Shown here: piece by piece, positions 35,598 to 46,674 of the stretch
Layout of the letters: every line of letters begins with the position of its first letter
Position numbering within the stretch: position 1 is the stretch's first letter
Source of the DNA: Rhizobium sp. WSM4643
GTDB taxonomy: Bacteria; Pseudomonadota; Alphaproteobacteria; Rhizobiales; Rhizobiaceae
Length of the DNA: 64,000 nt
Assembly (NCBI RefSeq): GCF_025152745.1
Contig: NZ_CP104043.1
Location: 186,001 to 250,000 of the forward strand
Direction of reading: 5' to 3'
Translations under genes and position numbers: made by a program
Notes under the pieces: generated by a model
Database searches by the model: none
Seen by the model: the letters and a program-made list of their open reading frames with translations, nothing else
What the model was told of the DNA's origin: nothing

Positions 35598-36959
35598 CTA
35601 AACCGGCTTCAAATCCCCAAGCAGCGTCGGGATCAGCTCCGACACCGTCGGATGGATCGGCACCGACCATTGCAAGGCCGGATAGGTCGTTCCCGCATTC
35701 ATCGCGTCTATGATGCCGTGGATCACCTCGTCGCCTTCGATGCCGAGGATCGCCGCACCGAGGATTTTTTTGGTCTCGGCGTCGGCGATCACCTTCATGA
35801 AGCCTTTGGTCTCGCCGCGCTCGTTGGCGCGGCCGACGCGGCTCATCGGCCGGGTCGAGATCATGATCTTGCGTCCCGAGGCACGCGCCTGCTTCTCCGT
35901 CATGCCGACGCGGCCAAGCGGCGGGTCGATATAAAGGGCATAGGCCAGGATGCGGCTCGAGACCTTGCGATCGTCGCCGTCGAGCAGGTTGGCGGCGGCG
36001 ATCTCGAAATCATTGTAGGAAGTGTGGGTGAAGGCGCCGCGGCCGTTGCAGTCGCCGAGCGCTAAGATGCCGTCGACATTGGTGGCAAGCCTGTCGTCGA
36101 CGGTGATATAGCCGTGCTTGTCGGTGATGACGCCGGCGGTATCGAGGCCGAGATCGTCGGTATTCGGCTTGCGGCCCGTGGCGATCAGCACATGGCTCGC
36201 ATCGATTCTCGCTGAATCGGTGGCGACCGTTATTCCGTCGCTGCTCTTGGCGAAGGCGATGTCGCTGGCGCCGGTATGAATGTCGATGCCCTCCGAGCGC
36301 AGGACATCAGCGATCGCGTCGGATATATCCTCGTCCTCGCGCGATGCGAGCTTCGGGCCATGCTCGATGACGCTGACTTCGGCGCCGAAGCGGCGATACA
36401 TCTGTGCGAATTCCAACCCGATATAACTGCCGCCGATGACGGCCAGATGCCGCGGCAGCGTGTCGAGATGGATGATCGAGGTGCTGGTGAGATAGTCGAT
36501 ATCGTTGATCCCGGGCAGGTCGGGGATGACGGGCCGCGCGCCGACATTGAGGAAGATGCGCGGTGCGTTCAGCGTCTCGCCGTTGACGCTGACGGTCTTC
36601 GGGCCCTCGAAACGGGCGTGGCCGTAAATCACGGTCATACCGTCCATGCCGGCGAACCAGCCGATCAAGCCGTTGCGGGCGTTCATGGTCACGGTTTCGG
36701 CACGGGCTTTGACCACCTTCATGTCGATGGCGATCTCGCCCTGGAGATTCACGCCGTAAACGGCGCCGTTTCTCGCGACATGGGCGGCGCGGGCGCTGGC
36801 GACCAGCGTCTTCGTCGGCATGCAGCCGGCATTGACGCAGGTGCCGCCGAGGAATTTGCGCTCGATCAGCGCCACCTTCATGCCCTTTTCGACCATCCGG
36901 GCAGCGAGGAAGGGGCCGGACTGACCGGCGCCGATAACGATGGCGTCGAAGCTCTTCAT
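35598..36959 (-). CDS. FAD-dependent disulfide oxidoreductase (mercuric-reductase-like)
   Basis: The 453-aa class I flavoprotein has the FAD motif VIGAGQSG near residue 6, the redox-active pair in GGTCVNAGCMPTKT near 42-47, an NAD motif VIGGSYIG near 175 and a dimer-interface HPTVSEL near 437. It lacks the N-terminal metal domain and C-terminal Cys pair of true MerA, so mercury reduction is doubtful; an unassigned disulfide or quinone reductase is more likely. Its ATG overlaps the stop of the DUF4126 gene by 4 bp. Confidence 0.88.
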   Translation of the reverse strand: MKSFDAIVIGAGQSGPFLAARMVEKGMKVALIERKFLGGTCVNAGCMPTKTLVASARAAHVARNGAVYGVNLQGEIAIDMKVVKARAETVTMNARNGLIGWFAGMDGMTVIYGHARFEGPKTVSVNGETLNAPRIFLNVGARPVIPDLPGINDIDYLTSTSIIHLDTLPRHLAVIGGSYIGLEFAQMYRRFGAEVSVIEHGPKLASREDEDISDAIADVLRSEGIDIHTGASDIAFAKSSDGITVATDSARIDASHVLIATGRKPNTDDLGLDTAGVITDKHGYITVDDRLATNVDGILALGDCNGRGAFTHTSYNDFEIAAANLLDGDDRKVSSRILAYALYIDPPLGRVGMTEKQARASGRKIMISTRPMSRVGRANERGETKGFMKVIADAETKKILGAAILGIEGDEVIHGIIDAMNAGTTYPALQWSVPIHPTVSELIPTLLGDLKPV

Positions 36960-37414
36960 GACACGGCCACGATCAGCAGCGCGCCGATGACGGCGACGGC
37001 ATCCTCGATGAGAGCAGCCGGCAGATCCTTGCCGAAGGACGCTGCGAGCCTGCCGCGGACGGCAGCACCGCCATATGTGCCGATGACGGCGCCGATCACC
37101 CCGACAATCAGCCCGCCGAAGAGCAGGCTGTTGGCGGCGCCGATCGTGGCACCTGCCAGCCCGCCCATGACAATGCGAGCGCCGAATTGCACCGGCACCT
37201 TGCGCGAAGGCGTAGATGGCAGCTGGTCGGTGATCAGTTCGACGACGGCGAGAAGCGTGAAGATCCACGGCGTCCATTGGTAAGCCATGAACGCAAGCGG
37301 CGTCTGCGAGACATCAAACCAGCCAAGCGCCGCGCCCCAGGCGACGGCGGCGGGCGCCGTCATGGCGCGAAGCCCGGCAATGACACCAATCAGCAATGCA
37401 ACAAGCAGAAACAT
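36956..37414 (-). CDS. DUF4126 family membrane protein
   Basis: The 152-aa protein is very hydrophobic, with four to five spans and a small-residue, Gly-rich pattern (GGLIVGVIGAVIGTYGGAAV). It matches the DUF4126 outline, function unknown. A GGGGGGA ribosome site lies upstream of the chosen ATG. Its stop overlaps the flavoprotein start, so the two are translated together and may act together at the membrane. Confidence 0.78.
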   Translation of the reverse strand: MFLLVALLIGVIAGLRAMTAPAAVAWGAALGWFDVSQTPLAFMAYQWTPWIFTLLAVVELITDQLPSTPSRKVPVQFGARIVMGGLAGATIGAANSLLFGGLIVGVIGAVIGTYGGAAVRGRLAASFGKDLPAALIEDAVAVIGALLIVAVS

Positions 37415-37506
37415 GCATGGTCCCCCCTTTTTGCCGGCTCTTGCCGCCTTCAGCGAAGGTTGCACATTGTCAGGCGCGTGGCAATTCGCCCTTTCGCGCC
37501 AAGAGG

Positions 37507-38694
37507 CTAGTTCGCAAAGGCGGCAATGCCGGTGATCGCCCGGCCGATGATCAGCGCGTGGATGTCGTGCGTGCCCTCATAGGTGTTGACCACTTCGAGG
37601 TTGACGAGGTGTCGGGCGATGCCGAATTCGTCGGAGATGCCGTTGCCGCCGAGCATGTCGCGGGCCGCCCGCGCAATCTCCAGCGCCTTGCCGCAGCTGT
37701 TGCGCTTGAGGATCGAGGTCAGTTCCACCGGCGGATGGCCTTCCTCCTTCATGCGGCCAAGCCGCAGACAACCCTGAAGGCCGAGCGCGATTTCCGCCGC
37801 CATGTCGGCGAGCTTCTTCTGGATCAGCTGGTTGGCGGCAAGCGGCCGGCCGAACTGCTTGCGCTCGAGCGTATATTGCCGGGCTCTCGCATAACAATCC
37901 TCGGCAGCACCGAGTGCGCCCCAGGCGATGCCGAAGCGGGCCGAGTTGAGGCAGGTGAACGGCCCTTTGAGGCCTGTCACATCAGGCAGAAGGTTTTCCT
38001 CAGGCACGAAGACCCCGTCCATCACCACTTCACCGGTGATCGAGGCGCGTAAGCCCACCTTGCCGTGGATGGCGGGAGCCGAAAGCCCTTTCCAGCCCTT
38101 TTCGAGGATGAAGCCGCGGATGAGGCCATCCTCGGTCTTTGCCCAGACGACGAAGACATCGGCGATCGGTGCGTTGGAGATCCAGGTCTTCGAGCCGGTC
38201 AGGCTGTAGCCGCCGTCGACCTTTTTGGCACGTGTAGCCATCGAGCCGGGGTCGGAGCCGTGATCCGGTTCGGTCAGCCCGAAGCAGCCGATCCATTCGC
38301 CGGTGGCGAGTTTCGGCAGGTATTTCAGCTTCTGTGCCTGCGACCCGAAGGTTTCGATCGGCACCATTACGAGTGATGACTGGACGCTCATCATCGAACG
38401 ATAACCACTATCGACCTTTTCGACCTCGCGGGCGATCAGGCCGTAGGCGGTGTAACCGAGGCCGGCGCCGCCATAATCCGGCGAGACCGTCGGGCCGAGC
38501 AGGCCGAGTTCGCCCATTTCGCGGAAGATCTCAGGATCGGTCTTTTCGTTACGGAAGGCGTCGAGAACGCGGGGCGCAAGCTTTTCCTGCGCATAGGCGT
38601 GGGCAGTATCCTGCACCATGCGCTCTTCGCTGGTCAGTTGCTCCACCAGGCGGAACGGATCGGCCCAGTCGAAAACTTCGCGCGTATGCTGCAT
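37507..38694 (-). CDS. gcdH: Glutaryl-CoA dehydrogenase (acyl-CoA dehydrogenase family)
   Basis: The 395-aa enzyme has the acyl-CoA dehydrogenase layout: [15 protein letters not shown] near residue 140, the [17 protein letters not shown] beta domain and the catalytic Glu near 370 in [12 protein letters not shown]. The GcdH features SVQSSLVM and [19 protein letters not shown] are present. GcdH oxidises and decarboxylates glutaryl-CoA to crotonyl-CoA in lysine, tryptophan and glutarate breakdown, passing electrons to ETF. GAGGAG precedes the ATG. No other pathway gene is adjacent. Confidence 0.92.
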   Translation of the reverse strand: MQHTREVFDWADPFRLVEQLTSEERMVQDTAHAYAQEKLAPRVLDAFRNEKTDPEIFREMGELGLLGPTVSPDYGGAGLGYTAYGLIAREVEKVDSGYRSMMSVQSSLVMVPIETFGSQAQKLKYLPKLATGEWIGCFGLTEPDHGSDPGSMATRAKKVDGGYSLTGSKTWISNAPIADVFVVWAKTEDGLIRGFILEKGWKGLSAPAIHGKVGLRASITGEVVMDGVFVPEENLLPDVTGLKGPFTCLNSARFGIAWGALGAAEDCYARARQYTLERKQFGRPLAANQLIQKKLADMAAEIALGLQGCLRLGRMKEEGHPPVELTSILKRNSCGKALEIARAARDMLGGNGISDEFGIARHLVNLEVVNTYEGTHDIHALIIGRAITGIAAFAN

Positions 38695-38868
38695 GGCGGC
38701 GTCTCCTCATCCCGGTTCAGGCTTGTCTCGCTCAAGTTGGCCATAGACCCGCCAGCCGACCGCGTCAACAGAAGGTCGTCGCGCCGAAAAGACGGGCCAC
38801 GCCATCTTTTCAAAAGCGTCGGCATGATCCACTTTGCCCGCGATCGATTCTGGAACGAGGAGGCGGAA

Positions 38869-39207
38869 ATGTCGTCAAGCGATCTGTTCGTATCGGCCGA
38901 AGGCGCCGAATGGGTGAATCCCGAGCCCGGTGTCGTCCGGCGCATCATGACCTACCTGCCCGAGATGATGATGGTGGAAGTGGCCTTCGAAAGCGGTGCC
39001 GTGGGTGCCGCCCATTCGCATCCGCACATCCAGGCGAGCTATGTCGCCGAAGGCAGTTTCGAAGTGACGATCGATGGCCGGACCGAGGTGCTCAAGCAGG
39101 GCGGCAGCTTCATCGTGCCCCCCAATCTGGTCCATGGCGTCAAGGCGCTGGAAAAGGGCCGACTGATCGATGCATTCACCCCGCACCGGGCCGAATTCCT
39201 GAAATAG
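38869..39207 (+). CDS. Single-domain cupin (KdgF-like)
   Basis: The 112-aa protein has one cupin barrel. The metal motif 1 is AAHSHPHIQASYVAEG (residues 48-63) with His50, His52 and Gln55; motif 2 includes PPNLVHG with His89. The pattern HSHPH-x-Q and short length resemble KdgF, which helps linearise unsaturated uronates. No uronate genes lie nearby, so this is tentative. GAGGAGG is 8 nt before the ATG. Confidence 0.8.
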   Translation: MSSSDLFVSAEGAEWVNPEPGVVRRIMTYLPEMMMVEVAFESGAVGAAHSHPHIQASYVAEGSFEVTIDGRTEVLKQGGSFIVPPNLVHGVKALEKGRLIDAFTPHRAEFLK

Positions 39208-39229
39208 CTGGTATCATGCCACTCATGAT

Positions 39230-40183
39230 CTAAACATCCGCTCTTGCCCGGCGCGCGGGGCCGGCGGCGGTGACATAGGGCGGGACGAAGCGCGCATCCT
39301 CGCCGCGCACCGCCTCACGGAGGAAATCGATGACGGCGCGCACGCGGGGCGCCTGTTTCAGGTCGCGATGGCAAGTGATCCAGTAATGGCGCTTGAGGTC
39401 GATCTCGTCTGGCAGCACGCGCACGAGTTCGGGATAACGGCTGGCGAAGAAATAGGGCAGGATGCAGAGGCCGAGGCCGTTTCTCGTGGCAGTCAGCTGC
39501 GCGAAGATGCTGGAGCTCTGGAACTGCGGCTTGATGCGCGGGTGCACATCGCCCAGATAATCCAGGCCCGGCGCGAAGATCATTTCCTCGATATAGCTGA
39601 CGAAGGGATGGCTGAGCAGGTCTTCGCGGGAGTTGATGTCAGACGCCTTGGCCAGATAATCGCGCGAGCCGTATACCTGCAGGTGGTAATCCGTCAGCTT
39701 CTCGGCGAAATACGCCCCGCCCTTCGGTTCGTCGAGCACGACGGAAAGATCGGCCTCCTTGCGCGACAGCGACATGATCTGCTGGATCGTCACCAGTTCC
39801 AGCGCCAGGTGCGGATGCTGGGCGGCAAACTGCGGCAGCACGGTTGCGAAGAAGAAATTGGCAAAACCCTCCGGCGCGCTGAGCCGCACAAGGCCGCGCT
39901 GCGCCATCGAGCCGTCGGCGAGGTCGGCGCGCAGCCGTTCGGTCTCCTGCTCCATCCTCTCGGCCGTCTCGACGAAGCGCGTGCCCATGGCGGTTAGCAC
40001 GTAGCCGCGGGGATTGCGCTCGAACAGCTTGACCTTGAGGGTGAACTCCAGCCGGTCGATGCGGCGCGAGACGGTGGCATGGCTGGAGCGCAGTTGCCTG
40101 GCGGCGGTCGACAGCTGTCCGGTGCGGGCGACGGCTAGAAAAAACTGCAGATCGTCCCAAGTAAACTGCGGTGGATTGTTCAT
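39230..40183 (-). CDS. LysR-family regulator
   Basis: The 317-aa protein has a helix-turn-helix at residues 10-65 (LSTAARQLRSSHATVSRRID) and a periplasmic-binding-like effector domain. It is divergent from the ABC transporter operon, the usual LysR layout, and probably controls it. ATG at 40183 has GAGGAT upstream and is preferred to the ATG at 40195, which lies too near that site. GAACAGAT motifs occur in the shared control region. Confidence 0.92.
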   Translation of the reverse strand: MNNPPQFTWDDLQFFLAVARTGQLSTAARQLRSSHATVSRRIDRLEFTLKVKLFERNPRGYVLTAMGTRFVETAERMEQETERLRADLADGSMAQRGLVRLSAPEGFANFFFATVLPQFAAQHPHLALELVTIQQIMSLSRKEADLSVVLDEPKGGAYFAEKLTDYHLQVYGSRDYLAKASDINSREDLLSHPFVSYIEEMIFAPGLDYLGDVHPRIKPQFQSSSIFAQLTATRNGLGLCILPYFFASRYPELVRVLPDEIDLKRHYWITCHRDLKQAPRVRAVIDFLREAVRGEDARFVPPYVTAAGPARRARADV

Positions 40184-40193
40184 CGCGATCCTC

Positions 40194-40215
40194 ATCTGTT
40201 CAAAAACGAACAGAT
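40194..40215. promoter_or_regulatory. Candidate LysR operator near its own start
   Basis: ATCTGTTC, six bases and GAACAGAT form a perfect inverted repeat just upstream of the lysR start, where it could mediate autorepression. GAACAGAT recurs at 40318-40325. Confidence 0.5.
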
Positions 40216-40240
40216 ACTGTTTGGAATTAGTTGTAAACCA

Positions 40241-40257
40241 CCCGTTGCTTCAACGGG
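40241..40257. promoter_or_regulatory. Short hairpin in the LysR/ABC control region
   Basis: CCCGTTG, CTT and CAACGGG make a perfect 7-bp stem with a 3-nt loop. It lies midway between the two GAACAGAT sites. It may be part of the leader of the transporter mRNA or a second regulator site. Confidence 0.35.
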
Positions 40258-40313
40258 GAATTTCCGTGATCGTAAGGGCAGGGTCCGCCGCTCTGAGGAG
40301 TGCGGCTGGCCAA

Positions 40314-40325
40314 ATCTGAACAGAT
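40314..40325. promoter_or_regulatory. Second candidate LysR half-site, activator position
   Basis: ATCTGAACAGAT is a compact palindrome containing a second GAACAGAT. It lies about 34 bp before the first transporter gene. A pair of related sites at the two ends of the divergent gap fits LysR-type control. Confidence 0.42.
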
Positions 40326-40358
40326 CCGCAATCTGGCCAATCTCTGGGAGGAGAGAAT

Positions 40359-41564
40359 ATGCGTAAGAATTTCATTGTATCAGTTGCATTTCTGCTCGCG
40401 AGCAGCACTGCGGTACTCGCGCAGAGCGCGACCGACGGCAAGGTCAAGATCGGCATCCTGAACGATCAGTCGGGTGTCTATGCCGATTTCGGCGGCAAGT
40501 CTTCTGTCGAAGCCGCCAAGATGGCGGTCGAAGATTTCGGCGGCAAGGTGCTTGATGTGCCGGTCGAGATCGTCGATGCCGACCACCAGAACAAGCCGGA
40601 TATAGCCTCCAACATCGCCCGCCAGTGGTACGACACCGAGCAGGTGGATGCGATCATGGAACTGACGACCTCGTCGGTGGCGCTCGCCGTGCAGGCGATC
40701 GCCAAGGAGAAGAAGAAGATCGATATCGTCACGGGTGCGGCCACTACGGATCTCACCGGCAAGGCCTGCTCGCCTTATGGATTCCATTGGGCCTACGACA
40801 CCCATGCGCTGGCTGTCGGCACCGGCGGCGCGCTCGTCAAGCAGGGCGGCGACAGCTGGTTCTTCCTGACTGCCGACTATGCCTTCGGCTATTCGCTGGA
40901 GCAGCAGACCAGCGATTACGTCAAGGCGAGTGGCGGCAAGGTCGTCGGCGCCGTCCGCCACCCACTGTCGACCCAGGACTTTTCGTCCTTCCTGCTGCAG
41001 GCGCAATCGTCCGGCGCCAAGGTGATCGGCCTTGCCAATGCCGGCCTCGACACCTCGAACGCCATCAAGCAGGCGGCCGAATTCGGCATCACCCAAGGCG
41101 GCCAGCATCTGGCGGCACTACTCTTCACATTGGCCGAAGTCCACGGTCTCGGCCTCGATGCGGCGCAGGGGCTAACGCTGACGGAAGGTTACTACTGGAA
41201 CCGCGACGACGAAAGCCGCGCCTTCGCCAAGAAATTCTTCGCCCGCACCGGCAAGATGCCGAACATGATCCACACCGGTACCTATTCAGCAGTGACGCAA
41301 TATCTGAAGGCGGTGCAGAAGGCCGGCACCGACGAGACGGAAGCCGTCGCCAAGCAGATGCATGAAATGCCGGTCGACGACGTCTTCGGCCGCGGCGGCA
41401 CGGTTGGCGCCAATGGCCGTATGATCCATGACATGTACCTGCTGCAGGTCAAGAAGCCTGCCGAAAGCAAGGAGCCGTGGGATTACTTCAACGTGCTCGC
41501 CACCATTCCCGGCAAGGAAGCCTATATCGATCCCGCCAAGAGCGGCTGCGATCTGGTGAAGTAA
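40359..41564 (+). CDS. ABC transporter substrate-binding protein (branched-chain amino acid/amide type)
   Basis: The 401-aa periplasmic protein has a signal peptide ending LAQS near residue 23. The type I binding fold follows, with VKIGILNDQSGVYADFGGKS and a KIDIVTGAATTDLTGKACSP segment. GGAGGAG precedes the ATG. It opens a five-gene transporter operon. Proteins of this branch in rhizobia bind diverse small acids, amides and aromatics, so leucine-type substrates should not be assumed. Confidence 0.92.
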   Translation: MRKNFIVSVAFLLASSTAVLAQSATDGKVKIGILNDQSGVYADFGGKSSVEAAKMAVEDFGGKVLDVPVEIVDADHQNKPDIASNIARQWYDTEQVDAIMELTTSSVALAVQAIAKEKKKIDIVTGAATTDLTGKACSPYGFHWAYDTHALAVGTGGALVKQGGDSWFFLTADYAFGYSLEQQTSDYVKASGGKVVGAVRHPLSTQDFSSFLLQAQSSGAKVIGLANAGLDTSNAIKQAAEFGITQGGQHLAALLFTLAEVHGLGLDAAQGLTLTEGYYWNRDDESRAFAKKFFARTGKMPNMIHTGTYSAVTQYLKAVQKAGTDETEAVAKQMHEMPVDDVFGRGGTVGANGRMIHDMYLLQVKKPAESKEPWDYFNVLATIPGKEAYIDPAKSGCDLVK

Positions 41565-41569
41565 GCACG

Positions 41570-42351
41570 ATGGCGGTTTCCGCAATTGAAACTCAGGAAA
41601 AGCCGCGGGTGGTATTGTCCGCCCGCGGCCTGCGCCGCGATTTCGGCGGCTTCACGGCCGTCAAGAACGTCGATCTCGACGTGCATGACGCGAGCGTGCA
41701 TGCGCTGATCGGCCCGAACGGCGCCGGCAAGACGACGGTCTTCAACCTGCTGACCAAGTTCCTGCAGCCGACCTCAGGCACCATCACACTGATGGGCACC
41801 GACATCACCAAAACGCCGCCCGACAAAGTAGCGCGCATGGGGCTCGTTCGCTCCTTCCAGATCTCGGCGGTCTTTCCGCATCTGACCGTTCTCGACAATG
41901 TCCGGGTGGCGCTGCAGCGGCCGAACAATCTTTCCACGCAGTTCTGGCAGCCGCTGTCCGCGCTCGGCCGGCTGAACGAGCGCGCCGACGAACTGCTGGC
42001 GAGCGTCGGGCTGTCCAAGGAGCGCGATCACATCGCCGCCGATCTTTCCTATGGCCGCAAGCGCGTTCTGGAGATCGCCACCACACTGGCATTGGATCCG
42101 AAAGTGCTGCTGCTCGACGAGCCGATGGCCGGCATGGGGCAGGAGGATGTCGGCGTCGTCTCGTCGATCATCCGCGACGTCGCCCGCGACCGGGCGGTGC
42201 TGATGGTCGAACACAATCTCTCCGTCGTCGCCAATATCTGCCAGCATGTCACCGTGCTCCAGCGCGGCGAGATCCTCGCCGAGGGCGACTATGCCACCGT
42301 CAGCCAGGACGAGCGCGTGCGTGTGGCCTATATGGGCACGGAGGAGCATTG

Positions 42352-42352
<1 letters not shown>
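41570..42352 (+). CDS. ABC transporter ATP-binding protein (LivG-like)
   Basis: The 260-aa ATPase has Walker A GPNGAGKTT near residue 46, a Q loop and a LivG-type degenerate signature DLSYGRKRVLE. Walker B is VLLLDEPMAGMG. The last base of its stop is the first base of the next start (TGATG). It begins 5 bp after the binding-protein gene. Confidence 0.93.
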
Positions 42353-43053
<701 letters not shown>

Positions 43054-43057
43054 CCAG

Positions 43058-43945
43058 ATGACGATGATCTTCGGCATTCCCCTGCAGGCGCTGCTCGGCC
43101 AGCTGCTGATCGGCCTGATCAACGGCTCGTTCTACGCGCTGCTCAGCCTCGGCCTCGCCATCATCTTCGGCCTGCTTAGGGTGATCAACTTCGCCCATGG
43201 CGCGCAATATATGCTCGGCGCCTTCGTCGCCTACCTGCTGCTGACCTATGCCGGCATCGGCTACTGGCCGTCACTGATCCTGGCGCCCGCTATCGTCGGC
43301 CTTGCCGGCGCTATCATCGAGCGGCTGTTCCTGCGGCAGCTCTATGATCTCGATCCGCTCTACGGCCTGCTCTTCACCTTCGGGCTGGCGCTCGCGGTCG
43401 AGGGCACCTTCCGTTATCTCTACGGCTCTTCCGGCCAGCCCTATGCGACACCGGCGGCCCTTGCCGGCGGGGCCAATCTCGGCTTCATGTTCCTGCCGAT
43501 CTATCGCGGCTGGGTGGTCGTCGTCTCGCTCGTCGTCTGCCTCGGCACATGGCTGCTGATCGAAAAGACCAAGCTCGGCGCCTATCTCAGGGCCGCCACC
43601 GAAAATGCCGTTTTGGTGCAGGTCTTCGGCGTCAACGTGCCGGTGCTGTTGACGCTAACCTATGCGCTCGGCGCCGGTCTCGCCGCCTTTGCCGGCGTGC
43701 TGGCGGCGCCGATCTACCAGGTCTCGCCGCTGATGGGCTCGAACATGATCATCGTCGTTTTCGCCGTCGTCGTCGTCGGCGGCATGGGATCGATCATGGG
43801 CGCGATCATCACCGGTTATGTGCTCGGCATCGCCGAGGGTCTGACCAAGGTCTTCTATCCCGAGGCGTCGAACATCGTGATCTTCGTCATCATGGCGATC
43901 GTGCTTCTCATCAGGCCCGCGGGCCTCTTCGGACGGGATGCCTGA
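43058..43945 (+). CDS. ABC transporter permease (LivH-like)
   Basis: The 295-aa permease has about eight spans and the LivH signature INFAHGAQYMLGAF near residue 45. A GGMGSIMGAIITGYVLGIAE loop follows. It starts 4 bp after the LivF-like gene and overlaps the LivM-like gene by 8 bp. Confidence 0.93.
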   Translation: MTMIFGIPLQALLGQLLIGLINGSFYALLSLGLAIIFGLLRVINFAHGAQYMLGAFVAYLLLTYAGIGYWPSLILAPAIVGLAGAIIERLFLRQLYDLDPLYGLLFTFGLALAVEGTFRYLYGSSGQPYATPAALAGGANLGFMFLPIYRGWVVVVSLVVCLGTWLLIEKTKLGAYLRAATENAVLVQVFGVNVPVLLTLTYALGAGLAAFAGVLAAPIYQVSPLMGSNMIIVVFAVVVVGGMGSIMGAIITGYVLGIAEGLTKVFYPEASNIVIFVIMAIVLLIRPAGLFGRDA

Positions 43946-44936
43946 CATGGCCGACATCACCGACACCATCCGAACGGAAAAAAGCCGGACCGCCCTTTCG
44001 GTGCAGGCGGGCTTCCTGCTGGCCGGGCTGCTGCTCCTGCTGCTGGCACCGTTCTTCTTCTATCCGATTTTCCTGATGAAGCTGCTCTGCTTCGCGCTCT
44101 TTGCCTGCGCCTTCAACCTGCTGCTCGGCTATACTGGCCTGCTTTCCTTCGGCCATGCCACCTTCTTCGGCGGTGCTGCCTATTTCACCGCTTATACGGT
44201 GAAGGCATGGGGCTTGCCGCCGGAACTCGGCATCCTGATCGGCGTGGCGGGTGCGGCGTTTCTCGGGCTCGTCATGGGTTTCTTCGCCATCCGCCGGCAG
44301 GGCATCTATTTCGCGATGATCACGCTGGCTCTGTCGCAGATGTTCTTCTTCTTCTGCCTGCAGGCGAAGTTCACCGAGGGCGAGGACGGCATCCAGTCCG
44401 TGCCGCGCGGCCATCTCTTCGGCTTCATCGATCTGAACAGCTCGACCAACATGTATTATTTCGTGTTGGCCGTGTTCATCATCGGCGTGCTGATCATCTG
44501 GCGCTTCATCAATTCACCCTTCGGCATGATCCTGAAATCAATCCGTGAGAACGAGCAACGGGCGATCTCGCTTGGCTATTCCGTGGCGCGCTACAAGCTC
44601 GGCGCCTTCGTCATGTCGGCAGCGCTTGCCGGGCTCGCGGGCGCGGTGAAATCGATCGTTTTCCAGTTTGCGACGCTGACCGACGTCGCCTGGCAGATGT
44701 CGGGCGAGGTGATCCTGATGACGCTGCTCGGCGGCATCGGCACGCTGATCGGCCCGCTCTTCGGCGCCGGGCTGGTGGTGGCGCTGGAAAACTACCTCGC
44801 CACGTCGGAATTCCCGGTGACGATCATCACCGGCATCGTCTTCATGGTCTGCGTGCTGATCTTCCGCCGTGGCATCATCGGTGAATTCTACGCCTCTCGG
44901 CTGGGGCGGAAACTGGGCTTCGTCTATCGCCGCTGA
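43938..44936 (+). CDS. ABC transporter permease (LivM-like)
   Basis: The 332-aa permease has ten or so spans, the LivM stretch [20 protein letters not shown] near residue 55 and [14 protein letters not shown] near 200. A second ATG three codons in (43947) is an alternative start. It completes the transporter. Confidence 0.93.
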   Translation: MPDMADITDTIRTEKSRTALSVQAGFLLAGLLLLLLAPFFFYPIFLMKLLCFALFACAFNLLLGYTGLLSFGHATFFGGAAYFTAYTVKAWGLPPELGILIGVAGAAFLGLVMGFFAIRRQGIYFAMITLALSQMFFFFCLQAKFTEGEDGIQSVPRGHLFGFIDLNSSTNMYYFVLAVFIIGVLIIWRFINSPFGMILKSIRENEQRAISLGYSVARYKLGAFVMSAALAGLAGAVKSIVFQFATLTDVAWQMSGEVILMTLLGGIGTLIGPLFGAGLVVALENYLATSEFPVTIITGIVFMVCVLIFRRGIIGEFYASRLGRKLGFVYRR

Positions 44937-45069
44937 ACGGGCGGACCTCTCTCTTTCCGGGAAGAATTACTTTTCCCCGGAAAAGAGACGGGCGGCGACG
45001 CTGCGACTCTTCCTCTCCCCGTGCTGCGGGGAGAGGAAAGCGGCAAGCATCTGGAGTCTCGTGCGGGGC

Positions 45070-46665
45070 ATGGATCGTTACGACTATATCATCATCGGGG
45101 CAGGCAGCGCCGGCTGCGTGCTCGCCAACCGGCTGTCGGCCGATGGCAGGAGCCGGGTACTGCTGCTCGAAGCCGGCGGCAGCGACAATTATCACTGGAT
45201 CCATATTCCAGTCGGTTATCTCTATTGCATCAACAATCCGCGCACCGACTGGTGCTTCACCACGGCGCCGGAAGCGGGGCTGAACGGCCGGGCGCTGAGC
45301 TATCCGCGCGGCAAGGTGCTCGGCGGTTGTACGTCGATCAACGGCATGATCTACATGCGCGGTCAGGCGCGCGACTACGACCTCTGGCGGCAGATGGGCT
45401 GCAGCGGCTGGGGCTGGGACGATGTTCTGCCATTCTTCCGCAAGTCGGAGGATTTTTATCGCGGCGAAGACGAGATGCATGGTGCCGGCGGCGAATGGCG
45501 GATCGAGAAAGCGCGGGTGCGCTGGGCCGTGCTCGATGCCTTCCAGCTGGCTGCCAGGGAAGCCGGCATTCCGGAGACCGCGGATTTCAACCGCGGCAGC
45601 AACGAGGGCTCCGGCTATTTCGACGTCAATCAGCGTTCCGGCATTCGCTGGAACACGTCGAAGGCCTTCCTGCGCCCGGCGATGAAACGCTCCAACCTGA
45701 CCGTGCTCACCAAGGCGCAGGTCCGGCGGCTGCTGGTGGAGGAAGGCGCCGTTGCCGGCGTCGAATTCCAGCATCGGGGCTTGGCGAAACGCGCCTATGC
45801 CGCGAAAGAAACCGTCCTTTCGGCCGGTTCTATCGGCTCTCCGCATATCCTGGAACTGTCGGGCATCGGCCGGGGCGAGGTTCTCAGCCAAGCGGGCGTC
45901 GATGTCGTCACCGAAGTCAAGGGTGTCGGTGAGAACCTGCAGGACCATCTGCAACTGCGTCTGGCCTATAAGGTCACGGGCGTTCCGACGCTGAACGAGA
46001 AGGCGACGAAGCTAATCGGCAAGGCGGCGATCGGGCTCGAATATCTCGTCCGCCGCTCCGGGCCGATGGCGATGGCGCCGAGCCAGCTCGGCATCTTCAC
46101 TCGATCGGGCCCGGACCGGGAAACGCCCGACCTGCAATATCATGTGCAGCCGGTCTCGCTGGAAAAGTTCGGCGATCCCGTCCATCCTTTTCCGGCGATC
46201 ACCGCGAGCGTCTGCAACCTCAGGCCGGAAAGCCGCGGTTCTGTCCACCTCTCGAGCCCGGATTTTGCCGCCCAGCCGACGATCAGCCCTAAATACCTCT
46301 CGACGCAGCGCGATCGTGACATAGCTGTCCGTTCAATACGGTTGACGCGCAAGATCGTCGCGCAGCCTTCGTTTGCGCGGTTCAGGCCGGAGGAATTCAA
46401 GCCGGGGCCTGCCTATCAGACGGAGGCCGATCTGGAGCGGGCGGCGGGCGAGATCGGCACGACGATCTTCCATCCCGTCGGCACCTGCCGCATGGGCGCC
46501 GACAGGGACAGCGTCGTCGATCCCAGGCTGAGATTCCGGGCGCTCGGCAAGCTCAGGATCGCCGACGCCTCGGTGATGCCGTCGATCACCTCGGGCAACA
46601 CCAATTCGCCGACCATCATGATCGCCGAAAAGGCGGCAGCAATGATCCTCGAAGACAATCGATAG
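45070..46665 (+). CDS. GMC-family FAD oxidoreductase (alcohol/choline dehydrogenase-like)
   Basis: The 531-aa flavoprotein starts with the FAD motif [16 protein letters not shown] near residue 7. It carries GMC signature 1 ([14 protein letters not shown]) near 82, signature 2 ([16 protein letters not shown]) near 258 and the C-terminal HPVGTCRMG near 467. It should oxidise an alcohol to an aldehyde in the cytoplasm. An upstream in-frame GTG (45061) has TGGAG placed before it and may be the true start. Following the ABC transporter, it probably acts on the imported compound or a derivative. Confidence 0.9.
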   Translation: MDRYDYIIIGAGSAGCVLANRLSADGRSRVLLLEAGGSDNYHWIHIPVGYLYCINNPRTDWCFTTAPEAGLNGRALSYPRGKVLGGCTSINGMIYMRGQARDYDLWRQMGCSGWGWDDVLPFFRKSEDFYRGEDEMHGAGGEWRIEKARVRWAVLDAFQLAAREAGIPETADFNRGSNEGSGYFDVNQRSGIRWNTSKAFLRPAMKRSNLTVLTKAQVRRLLVEEGAVAGVEFQHRGLAKRAYAAKETVLSAGSIGSPHILELSGIGRGEVLSQAGVDVVTEVKGVGENLQDHLQLRLAYKVTGVPTLNEKATKLIGKAAIGLEYLVRRSGPMAMAPSQLGIFTRSGPDRETPDLQYHVQPVSLEKFGDPVHPFPAITASVCNLRPESRGSVHLSSPDFAAQPTISPKYLSTQRDRDIAVRSIRLTRKIVAQPSFARFRPEEFKPGPAYQTEADLERAAGEIGTTIFHPVGTCRMGADRDSVVDPRLRFRALGKLRIADASVMPSITSGNTNSPTIMIAEKAAAMILEDNR

Positions 46666-46674
46666 GAGAAGACC

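Noticed and set aside
35598..36959. Mercury resistance locus
   Set aside because: The flavoprotein lacks the MerA metal-binding N-domain and C-terminal cysteine pair, and no merR, merT or merP is near.
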